Positions 50,212 through 60,253 of a DNA stretch of 64,000 nt are shown here, piece after piece. Source of the DNA: Krasilnikovozyma curviuscula (taxonomy: Eukaryota; Basidiomycota; Tremellomycetes; Cystofilobasidiales; Mrakiaceae); assembly GCA_014825775.1 (NCBI GenBank), contig MVAQ01000042.1, forward strand, positions 1-64,000, in the 5' to 3' direction. Positions within the stretch are counted from its first letter, which is position 1. Every line of letters starts with the position of its first letter. Below the pieces are notes generated by a model. That model ran no database searches, had not been told where the DNA came from, and was given only the letters and a program-made list of their open reading frames with translations. The position numbers and the translations under genes are program-made.

Positions 50212-52427
50212 ATGGCGACCAAGTAAGTGTTCTCTCCAACTCTATCTATACCATCCTTCTTTCAGCTACACACAACTCATCAAAATTTGCTGCTGCATTC
50301 ACGACTGCCCATCCAGGTTACCCCCGCCAAAGCGAGTGAAGCTCTCAGGTCCAACAGTAGATGCTCCAGTTCCAGTAGTGCCCAAGGCACCTACCGTGGT
50401 TGTTCAGTTCAGGTCAATCGAGGGGCAGTCAATGGGCCCTGCCGTCGCTCTGCCTGCTGATACCGGACGAGAGGGACTTGAAGGTGTCGTCAATAGTTTG
50501 AAAGGTGGAGAGGTAAGTTTAGAATAAGCTTTTGGTTTACTGTTGGTGGTGGAAGCCGTTGGCATTGAATGTGCTTGTGTGTGAGCACGAACGGGTACTG
50601 ACACTAATACCTCGTTTTACTCCAGGCTGTCCCATATTCCTTCACCCTCTTGCTCCCATCCCCAATATCACCAGAAGAATCGATTAAAATCCCGCTCCCA
50701 TCTTCTCTTCAGTCCGACATCTTAAACCCATCCCCCGCCGTTCTAGCGCTTCTGAAGGAACAGGGTCTGTCGCAATCTGTCGAGTGGTCGTCTGAAGACG
50801 TCTTCACGATCCTTTGTGAACCTCAAGCGATCTATAAAGTGAGACCTGTGGGGAGATGTGGTGCTACTCTGACGGGTCAGTCCTTGAAATTCAAAAGTCT
50901 TGTAACTTGCAATCCTGCGTTTGCTGACAGTGTCGCAAAACTGTTATTTGTATCTTTGACAAACAACTTTGTGTTTCAGGCCATGATTCACCTATCCTCT
51001 GCTCTCAAATTAGTCCCGACGGTAAATGGGCTGTGACAGGCTCCGGCGACTCACACGCACGAATCTGGGATCTCGAAACTGAACTCCCACATCATACTCT
51101 GAAAGGTCACCGTGGGTGGGTGCTTTGCACAGCCTTCTCACCGCTATCCAATATTGTTGCGACGGCCTCGCACGATGGGTCCGTTAGGCTGTGGGATGTA
51201 AAGACGGGTAAACCGATCGGCGGGGCGATGGACGGCCACAAGAAATGGGTTATGGATCTTGCATGGGAACCCCTCCATTCGTGGGGTAAAGGAGGTGCCA
51301 GGATTGCTTCTGCTGGTAAAGATGGTACCGTCAGGGTGTGGAACGTCGGTACGAGGAGGGTCGAGTTCGTGCTGGGTGGCCATACGGCGTGCGTACACGT
51401 CGTTAGATGGGGTGGAGAAGGATTGATATACACTGGGAGTGCGGATAGGAGTGTCAGGATATGGGATGGAAAAGATGTGAGCTGTTCTTTACCCTTTAGA
51501 AACTCTGATGTGACTCAGCAACTGACATTTTCTCTCGCCGTTGTTTCTGATCCTCAGGGCAAACTAGTCAGAGTTTTGAATGACCACGCTCATTGGGTAA
51601 CAACAATGGCGCTCTCGACAGACCATGTCTTGCGTGCTGGACCTTACGACCAGACAGGAAAGCCGCCTAAAGATGAAGAAGACGGTCAGTTCAGCCATTG
51701 CCTTAGTTCAAAACCCTACCACTGACACATTTTTTGCGCTTTCTCTTACATTACCTGTATTTTTGTTATTCCACAGCCAAGAAGAAAGCCCTTGAATTCT
51801 ACCGTGCCCACACAGCGCTGAAACCAGAGCTGCTCATCACCGGTTCAGACGACCATACGCTGTACCTCTGGCCCTCCCAAAACTCCTCTCCTTCGCCGAA
51901 GAAACCCATTTCTCGCCTAACGGGCCATCAGAAACCCATCTCACACGTCTCGTTTTCTCCTGATGCAAGGTACATCGCCTCTGCTGGGCTTGAGGGAAGT
52001 GTCAAAATCTGGGACGGGTCGGCGGGCAAGTTTGTCGGCGGGCTGCGGGGCCACGTCGCGAGTGTGTACAGGATCGCTTGGAGTAGAGATTCGAGGATGG
52101 TCATCTCGGCGAGTAAAGATTCCACATTAAAAGTCAGTCACTCCTCCCCTTGTTCTGCGTGTTCGGTGGATCCTGACGCGGTTTTCCTACCTTTCTTGTC
52201 TGCATTGTCCTGTGGGACAGATCTGGGATCTCAAGACTTACAAGATCAAAGTTGATCTTCCTGGTCATACTGACGAGGTGTATTGCGTTGACTGGGTGGC
52301 TGATAAAGTCATCAGCGGTGGAAGAGACAAGACAGTGAAAATGTAAGTTGCCATTTTGCGAGTTTTCTGTCAAGACATTTCACCGATTGATTTTTTCTTG
52401 TTCGTTTTTCTCAGCTGGAAGCACTAG
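50212..52427 (+). CDS. RSA4: Rsa4/NLE1 (Notchless) ribosome assembly WD40 protein
   Basis: The first exon (MATK, split at AA/G) joins to LPPPKRVKLSGPTV, followed by the NLE domain (VVVQFRSIEG and REGLEGVVNSLKGGE). The eight-bladed WD40 propeller then starts HDSPILCSQISPDGKWAVTG. Typical blades end in WD: SGDSHARIWD, then SHDGSVRLWDV and GKDGTVRVWN. The last exon adds WKH and TAG at 52427. Rsa4 joins the pre-60S particle, and its N-terminal MIDAS-binding domain engages the AAA ATPase Rea1/Midasin to release assembly factors. This gene keeps the conserved order NLE then propeller. Its last intron, like others here, is short. Confidence 0.95.
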
Positions 52428-52573
52428 ATTTCCGTGGTGGTCTTTGTTTCATTTTGACTTTTGTATACACAACTCGATGTTTTCATATACCCCTTCACTG
52501 GCCTCTTCTGACGTTGTTCTCGCGTACCACGAAGTCAAAGAGAAGGTGCCAAAGAGAAGTTAAATGTCATTCA

Positions 52574-54110
52574 TTAATGTCCAACCTGCGACAAAGCATT
52601 TTCGCCGTATCTATACACGCGGAACGCAAGAAGTCAGGATCACCAGCTTTTTCGCTTTTTCGTCCCATACAATGATCAAGAACTTACCTAGCACCTTCAG
52701 GCTTAGCATCCTCAATCAACTTCCTGATAGCCTTCAGCTCCATCTCATCTAGATTGACACTCGTAGCTCCGAAGTTTTCAACGAGCCTCTCCACTTGCTT
52801 TGTACCAGGAATTGGGATCGCTTTTTGGGCGATAACCCATGCCAGAGCCAACTGGCCAGGGGAACATCCCTTCTTCTCGGCCAGCTTGGTAAACTCGCGC
52901 ACGATTTCGAGATTCTTGTCGAGCAGCGCCTCGCTGAACCTTGGGATCGTCTTCCTGATATCGTTTTCTGCGAAATCAGCCACAGATTGAAACTTCCCAG
53001 TGAGGATACCTTTGCCCAATGGAGAATAGGCAACGATGGCAACTCCGAACTCGCGGGCGGTGTCGATGAGGCCGTTTTGCTCGTGGTCCGTGAACCTGAG
53101 AAAATGGAAACAGGTAGTGAATCAATCGCGCTGGTCAAGAAACTCAGTATGGAGTAGGTCAGGCGCACCATGGAGAATATTCAATTTGAATACAATCAAT
53201 CTTGGCAACTGTATCAGTTCACCCAAGTATGAACGCGATTGAGAGCACAGCCAGCGTCAGATTTGACTATAAGAACCGGGACACAAACAAACGTTCCCAT
53301 CACTTACTACCACATGCCTTTCTCAACGTGGCGGCTGAACACTCGGACAAACCAATGTATTTTGTCTTGCCAGCTTTTTTCAACCCGTCTAGTGCAGTGA
53401 TGGACTCGTTCAAGTCTCTTCCAGGCTCGATTCGGTGCAAATAGTACAGATCTGGGGTCGTTCCAAGGCGCTTGATAGTTCCTTCAATGTACTCGGTGAT
53501 GTGAGCAGCGGCGTTGGTGACTCCTTTAACTTCTTTCTTCTCGAAATCAATCTTGTTGTCCGAAGTTGATCAGTGAGAAGAGTGGGCGAAGTGGAGGCTT
53601 GAGGCTGAGATGGGAAGAAGAACTTACTTCAAAACCGCACTTGGACGCGATGAAGATCTTCTCTCTGACCCCGGGGTTCTCAGAGAAGAATTTGCCGATC
53701 AGCGTCTCGTTATGGCCTGTAGCATGGTGATAGAGGGGCCAAAGGTGAGTACGAGTTGAAGCAGCGGCAAAGGCCAAACTCTCTGGAGCAAGACTTACCC
53801 ATTCCGTAAATGACTTCAGAAATTGAATCGAAGGAGGGTCAGATATCTGTAGTTATTATACGAAATCAGAGAGGAACTTCATACCAGCCGAATCCCAGAA
53901 AGTACAGCCGAGATCGACAGCCTTCTGAAGCGTCTGAAGAGATTCCTCCTCCTTTGCTGGACCATACGACATGGAAAAGCCCATCGCCTATCAGAGATGT
54001 AAAAGAAGCATTATCAGTAAATCAGAGAGAGAGAAGAAAACGGGACATCTTACACCAAAGCCAGGCGCGGGGACGGAAATGTCAGCAAATGGAAGTGTTT
54101 TGATGCTCAT
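52574..54110 (-). CDS. Aldo/keto reductase
   Basis: The protein starts [20 protein letters not shown] at 54110. A conserved AKR site follows (SAG/VYGMG, split by introns). The next segments are [20 protein letters not shown] with a central HR, then [10 protein letters not shown], and [10 protein letters not shown] near 53000. The C-terminal NADPH-binding region is [17 protein letters not shown] last exon of a dozen codons is hidden behind a GTAAGT donor at the apparent stop. Joining gives [14 protein letters not shown] and TAA at 52574, matching the GARY-type end typical of the family, so the true stop is 110 bases further than a simple frame suggests. The family reduces aldehydes and ketones in the cytosol with NADPH. 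The precise substrate is unknown; the closest group seems to be AKR13/YakC-like. Convergent with RSA4. Confidence 0.85.
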
Positions 54111-55144
54111 CTTAGCGGTCGTATTGAATAATCTTCGAAGAGAAAAAGAGGACACTTTGGAGAGCCAAAAGGAATGATTGGAGCTTTGGGCGCAGGAAGA
54201 AAGCGATCTGCCTGCCTCCTCTTCCTCTTATATTTCACCTCCGCCACCCTCCACCTGTCGACCGACGTGGTTCGACCCCGTTCAATGGAGGTGAAAGGCG
54301 CGTCGTTCGTGTCAAAAGAATCTCCGGAATTTGTACGAGAGATCACACAGCGAAAGGATTCAGAAATTGAATTGTCTGGAGGAATTGAATTGGCAGCAAT
54401 CCTTTTATTTTGCGCGTATTTTTTTCATAACGTAGTTCTTTTCTCTTCTATCGAAAGTTCTACCTGAATATCAATCTGCAGACTGAAATTACAAGAGAAC
54501 AGACGACTAGAACCACCTTGAGAATGAGATTGCCATGCGCACAGACCGTGATGCGCTCTGCCAATAAAACTGTGGAAAAAATTCGCACCAAGTTGTCTTC
54601 TCTCCATAACGCAATTATTCACCCTTCTTCTAAAAAGGTGAGTTCCATAACTTCTGATACCCAAAGTCATGAATCTGTAATGAGAACTGACACTGTCTGT
54701 TGCTTTTCCTCCCACCGAAAACTTTGGTTTGTGCTGCAGCACCGACGCAATTAGATCTTCCTTTTCGTAAGGATGGGATCGATGAATGCAACACGGCCGT
54801 AATGGAAGGGGAGACCAAACATTCCTTCTCGACAGTCATGGGTGGCAGGGTAAGAATCATATAATATCACACCTTAGAATCTGCCAATGTCTTTCGTACA
54901 TTCCCCAAAAAAGCTTCTCTGCCTTTTTGGCTCTATTCCGTCTCTTTCACTCTGTTGTTCTTTCCCAAATCTCTCTGTGTTATTCATCATTCCTTGAAAT
55001 AAGACCTGTTGTTCAACCGCAAGTTCTACTGTTGCTTGGTGGTCCCTTGGTGCCACTGCTCGAAAACGCAGCGGACCAGTTGCAAGTCGCTGCCTCTCGA
55101 CTGTGAAACCAGACCTTTTCGTATCATTCAAAGTTCTTTCCAAA
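54111..55144. other. Long divergent intergenic between AKR and LSM1
   Basis: About 1 kb separates two ATGs. Around 54520-54850 a plus frame runs through MRLPCAQTVMRSANKTVEKI to a GTGAGT donor, and a second open stretch follows (LDLPFRKDGIDECNTAV). No joint keeps the frame past a stop: the in-phase acceptor leads to TAG within five codons. It may be part of the LSM1 5' leader with an upstream frame, or a non-coding RNA. I make no gene call. Confidence 0.35.
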
Positions 55145-56110
55145 ATGGACTCGCTGATACCTTTCACGACGTCAGGGTCATTGATGGACTGTGTCGACAG
55201 TCAGTCTCTTCTCCCCTGTTTGCCTTCAGAAGAGAACCGCAGGCGTGAACTGACCTTTCTGAATCGTGACGGGACAACAGAGAAGATGCTTGTCGTTTTG
55301 AGGGATGGGAGGAAAGTCATTGGAGTCCTCAGGTCGTATGATCAGTTCGGTGAGCCATTCGTTTTGAATCGCAGAGGGAAACTGGACGGTTAAGTTGCAG
55401 GCAGGCGGGATGTCGATGCTTGAGAAGCGAAAAGGCTAGGACTGTTCGACAGCGTGGACCTGGTGGATGTCGGGAAATGACTTTGTGTAGCAATCAGGAG
55501 CTCGTTTCACGGTAGAGGGTTGGACGAAAGCCCAGAGAAACCAGCCGTGTGGAATCATCGCCTTCTCACCTTACTAGTCCTTTTCTTTCCGTTTTCTCCC
55601 TGAGGAATCACCATAGAAACTGACAGCCTTTATCTTTCCTATGAATATGGTATCGTATCAGCAAACCTTGTCCTCTCCGGCGCTATCGAACGAATCCACC
55701 ATCCACCGTCGACAACGTACGCCGACATACCACGAGGAGTTTACCTGATACGAGGCGAGAACGTCGTGTTGATGGGAGAAATCGTAAGCTCTTTTCGCCT
55801 TCCTCACGGTCTTGTGTGTTCCTGTATTGACGGGTTCATTTGACTTTGCGTTTCGAAACTAGGACTTGGAGCTTGAGGACGAACCTCCAGTGCCCATGAG
55901 ACCTGATAACATCGTCACGGTCGCTCAACTACACCGAGAATCAGAAGTAGGTTCCTCCTTAATCACTCGGCCTTTGTCTTGTCCGTGCTGTCGCTGATAG
56001 TGACTTGAATTGAACAACAGGCAATGAAGGAGAAGCTCAACGCGGTCAAGAACAAGATATTACACGAACGAGGGTTCTCGACAGATGTCCAGGAAGGAGA
56101 CAACTACTAG
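55145..56110 (+). CDS. LSM1: LSM1, Sm-like RNA decapping factor
   Basis: Five exons (55145-55199, 55281-55349, 55662-55783, 55863-55946 and 56021-56110) give 139 residues with all phases matching. The N terminus reads MDSLIPFTTSGSLMDCVD. It joins to KKMLVVLRDGRKVIGVLRSY, the Sm1 motif. The next exon gives NLVLSGAIERIH, and ADIPRGVYLIRGENVVLMGE is the Sm2 motif. The C-terminal tail (EAMKEKLNAVKNKILHERG) is the helix that contacts Pat1 and the central channel. LSM1 is the specific subunit of the Lsm1-7 ring that binds oligoadenylated mRNA 3' ends and triggers decapping in P-bodies. The second intron is 312 nt, long for this genome. Confidence 0.95.
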
Positions 56111-56465
56111 ATCCTGGAGTTGGAAGAAGCGGGGTTATCGGTTTGGGGAGTGAGACTAAGATAGTCCATCATGGTATTTGAGGATGAGGAGGAGGTCGTT
56201 TCTGCGTCGAGTCAAATTGTGTAGATGCAGAAATAGAGGGGAATTGTTAAGTGGGACTAGAAGAAAGAGGGGAAGACAAGGCTGTTATTACTTACGCCTG
56301 GAGAAACAGACTTGTTATATCAATGTCTGGAAACCGCGATCTTGTTCCTTTTAGGACTGATTCAAGTATACTAGTGATGTGTATTTCAATATGGAAATGT
56401 TTGAGAAATTTTGCAACACAGAAGCGAAGCCAAATTCATTCGTGTAATCACACTACACACTTTTT
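56111..56465. other. Intergenic between convergent genes
   Basis: This 355-bp gap holds the LSM1 3' UTR and the SPP1 3' end. No coding or repeat signal is visible. Confidence 0.5.
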
Positions 56466-59400
56466 CTACTCTTTGTCGTCTCCAGCATGATTGCCACTCT
56501 TCTCAACTTCTTCGACCAGATCTTCCTTCTTGTTCTCAGACTCATTCTCATTGAGCTCTGGAGTAGACATCTCAACGTCCTCCTCTTTCTTTCCGGCATT
56601 GTTTCCACTTCCCTCAGCTCCCTGCTCAGAGATCTCACCCTCCGTCATCACAGGGTCCTTTGGAGGATCAACCTTAACCACAGGCACACTTTGCTCCTCT
56701 TCACTTTCTTCAGAAGTCTTGTGGGGGTTGAAGTAACTTAAAGGTTGTATTTGTTTTGTCTCTGAAATGCGTGCTTCGAGGTCCTCAACTTGAGTCTTGA
56801 GACGAACGAGCTGTCCCATCTTTTCGACAACAGAGAGATTTGGAGAATTAGTCTTAATAGAGAACAGGCTTTGGAGGATTAACAGAGGATGTACCTTGAG
56901 CTTGTACTCTGTCTCGAGATCAAGAGGTCTGACTTTCTGCCAACTGGGAAAAGGCAAGAAGAGCTTGTCAGTAGAAATTCTAACGAGTGAGCGACATTAT
57001 TCTCACTTACTTGCTATGCCTATCGCACTTCTTCCTACCCAGTCCACAGAACGTGTCAGCGTCCGCAGAAGCCTCCAGGGCGGCAATTTGAGCAACCGGT
57101 GCATTGCCCGCACTCGCCCCATCCTTGAAAATGACACCTGGGTCCGACCGCAACCAAGCGTCCCACTCCTCGTCATCCATTGTCAACCTACGGTCATACC
57201 CACACACTTTATCGTCCTTAGCAGCCACTTTTTTCTTCTTTGGAGCAGCATCGCTGTCATCTTCTCCATCCAGCGCATCAGCTGGCGGCAGAATCGGAGG
57301 GAGAGCTTCACCTCTATCGATGGCGACGTAGACTAGTTGAAGTCTCAAATCCAAAGATTCTACACGAGACTTCGTGAGCGTCTGTCGTTCTTTGACTTCG
57401 TTCAGCTCTTCCTGGAGTAAGCGTAAGACCGCGTCTTCGGGAGTTCTATTCGAGAGCTTGTCTGGGAAGTGGGGGTTTACGATAGAAATCCCCCGAAGAG
57501 TTCGGACTTTGAACGCGGTGAGGTGGTGGATCCGGATGGGGAGCTCATTCTGCTCGCGTAACCGTGCTTCGGCGAACTTGATACCACACTCATCTCCACA
57601 AAACCTGAGGTAATAGATACGAGATGTCAGGAAGAGGGAGTAAAATGGATGAAAAACGAGAGTAGTCACTTCGAGAACGGCATCTTGGCACCGTGGAAGC
57701 AGTTTGGCCCTTTGCATCTGATCTTGTATGTCGTACGATCAGGCATGACTGGATTTCAAGAGACCATAAGCTTTGACTCCAGATACAAAACAAACGACAA
57801 TAGCACTGACCAAGCATACACTCAGGACAGACGAACACGTCTATTAGATCAATATCCGAGTCCTTCATTTTACAGCAGGAAGGATGGTACCAACTGGTAC
57901 ACTTATCACAACAGATCATAGGCCTGTCATCTTCGTACTTCATATTACACAGACAGTATACGGGACCATCGTCGTCTTCTTCAAGCTCTGGAGCGGGCGA
58001 TTGTGAAACAAACGAAGTTGGGGTAGAGACGCCAGTTTTCTGGAAATTGTCCAAAAAAACTGTTCAGTCACTACGTACAAACCAGAAGTTAAAGGATGGT
58101 GTATTACCTTCTTTGATGACTGTTTCTTCTTTGGCTTAGTGTCCTTGGTGGGAGCAGGACTACCGCTTGGGGTGGAGCTTCCGGTCTGAATATCAAAAGA
58201 GTGCCGAAGATGAAGTTATTAGAGAGCAAGTTAATCTATAAAAAAACACATGCGGAAGTTCGCTTACCTTCGTGACTTTCTTTGTTAGTGCTTTAGCTTT
58301 TGGACCATTGGGCCCAGCTTTTCCGCTAGGATTGTTGCTGGTCTTTTTCTTCTTCGCCGGAAGTTGAGATGAAGCGATGGCCCCCGCCCGATCAGTAGCT
58401 TGTTGCTGAGCTGACGGAACTGGAGATCCACTGAAGATACTCGTGCCAGCGTTACTTCCTTCACCGCCAGAAGCCAAAACAGCATCTTCCATCACAATTG
58501 ATATGAGATCTTTGGATGCTTTGGGTTTCGGCACTGACTCCATCGGTCTTGCGACAGGTCCTGTTTCTTTCTTTTCCTTCTTTGGCTTCTGAGTCTTCTT
58601 CACCTTTGAATCCGGAGCTGAAGTCACTTCGGCAGAATCTCCATTGGATGATGGTGGTGCAGCTGAAGGTGATGTGAATGAAAGCGCGATGGTCGGCGAC
58701 AAGAAACATGAAAGAACGACAATCAGGACTCGATATTTTTTTTAAAAAAAGGTAGAATGACTGACTCTGGGGCTCATTTGACTGGTGAGACAACGGCAGA
58801 CTACTCAGCTGTAGAGTCTGTTGATACTGCTGCATTGTTGTCGTGGATTCTTCTTGCGGTGCGTTTGATTGTTCACTGAGTTGACTATCTGCTGCATTAT
58901 ATGTGTCAGGAAGTGCTTGACGTTGTCCAGCTCGTTGAGATGTGGCTTGTTGATGTTCGAGATTAGATGTGGAAGGTAACTGGGATCTTGGATGGGAATC
59001 GTGTCTAGCTTGGGGCTGTTGTTGGAGGTCTAAATGGTCGTGATCTGAAAAGGATGATGATGAGGCTCCTACTTGGGATTGTGGGATGGATTGTTCTGAT
59101 TGTAGGCCACCTACGCGATCATAAGCCAGGTTAGTAATCAGCTTGAAGTGGAGTGAACGACAGGAAATAGTCGAACCAATAGAGCTCTCATGTCCAAGTG
59201 GGGAATGAGATTGTAGCAATGATGGGGCAGGTGCAACGTTTTGCTTTTGAGTTTCTGCAGAAGGCCTCCTCACAGTCTGCTCAAGCGACGGGTTCAGCAG
59301 CGAAGTCAGGTGTCCTACACTACCTCCGCTACTAATTTCTTCTCTTTCCTGAGTATCACTCGGTTGTTGGTTGTGGACAGACACGTCTCCTGCTGCTGGA

Positions 59401-59792
59401 CTTGAAGCTGAGACTCGCGCCGTGGTGGATAAGACTGCCTCTTGGTCAACTTTTGCCTTCTTGTCGGCTACAGCGGTAGCATTCCAATCCTCACTATGTG
59501 CAACTGATTCGTATAGAGCTGCTGCGGGTGAACTTGGAGTGGGGTTCGAGATAATACTTCCACCAGAGCCGTCCAAGCCAACGACGAAGGTATCATGCTT
59601 TGTTGGAGATGGAAGACTGGATCTTTTGCGTTTTCTTGGGGCTACGGAGGCTGCATCTACCATGTCTGTATTTGCAGCCAGCTCTGGCGCTTCAATGACC
59701 ATTGTCAAAGGGGAATACGGCTCGAGTGCTGCTGCTGACTGAGGAGGGGGAGTCACACTTTTCTGGGGTGAGAGCATCTTGGACAAATTCAT
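56466..59792 (-). CDS. SPP1: Spp1/CFP1-type PHD protein of the Set1/COMPASS complex
   Basis: The N-terminal exons (from ATG 59792, MNLSKMLSPQ) are low-complexity, Ser/Pro/Gln-rich. They include a basic patch PRKRKRSSLPSPTK and a long Gln-rich tract. Basic KKTQKPKKEKKETG and LPAKKKKTSNN stretches come next. The PHD finger (YCLCNMKYEDDRPMICCDKC, then WYHPSC and FVCPEC) has the full C4HC3 set and would read H3K4me3. Then follow KYCGDECGIKFAEARL, a helical segment RLLQEELNEVKERQT, and CGLGRKKCDRHSK, a Cys/His zinc-like cluster conserved in the Spp1/CFP1 C-terminal region. The acidic C terminus ends at 56466. Spp1 tethers Set1 to H3K4me3 nucleosomes. An in-frame stop lies just upstream of ATG 59792, supporting this start. 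The N-terminal extension is much longer than in budding yeast Spp1. Confidence 0.88.
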
Positions 59793-60253
59793 CCTCGCAT
59801 CTACCGCTTCTGGGATTTCTTGGGGTCGTCTCTTCTAGCTGCGTTGGAAGAGGCTGAGGACGAGGTAGTTGGTTGCTCACTTCGTGCGTGTCGACAAAAC
59901 GCGTCTGAGTAAAGGTTATTATTTTTTGCGATGTTCATCGAGTTCTCCCAGCAGAAGAGCAAAGAGTGGAACAACGGGTCATTTTTGAAGCTCTTCTGAG
60001 AAGCAGTTCAAAATGTCATTCAATGGCTATTGCGACGCACCGCCCGCCGTTCGATGTTTCTTTTTTGAAATCCAGCTTAGTATATAACCAAATGAGTTTA
60101 TGCGGGTGACATTATAAATGGGACTATCCAATAAAATGCTAATGACTATCAAAAACAACACGATTAAACTTACATAGACGATGCGGTCCTCCAGCGAATC
60201 CTGTCCGAAACAGCTATTTTCGCTTTCTTCCCTGCCGTCAAGAGACTCTTCTT
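59793..60253. other. Intergenic, no gene seen
   Basis: This lies between the 5' end of SPP1 and the 3' end of the GNAT-like gene. A competing minus frame (59692-59880, starting MSNQLPRPQPLP) overlaps the SPP1 start region in another frame and is rejected. Confidence 0.5.

Noticed and set aside
54630..54860. Minus-strand frame in the AKR/LSM1 gap
   Set aside because: No splice partner or domain; the plus strand is equally open, so coding strand cannot be decided.
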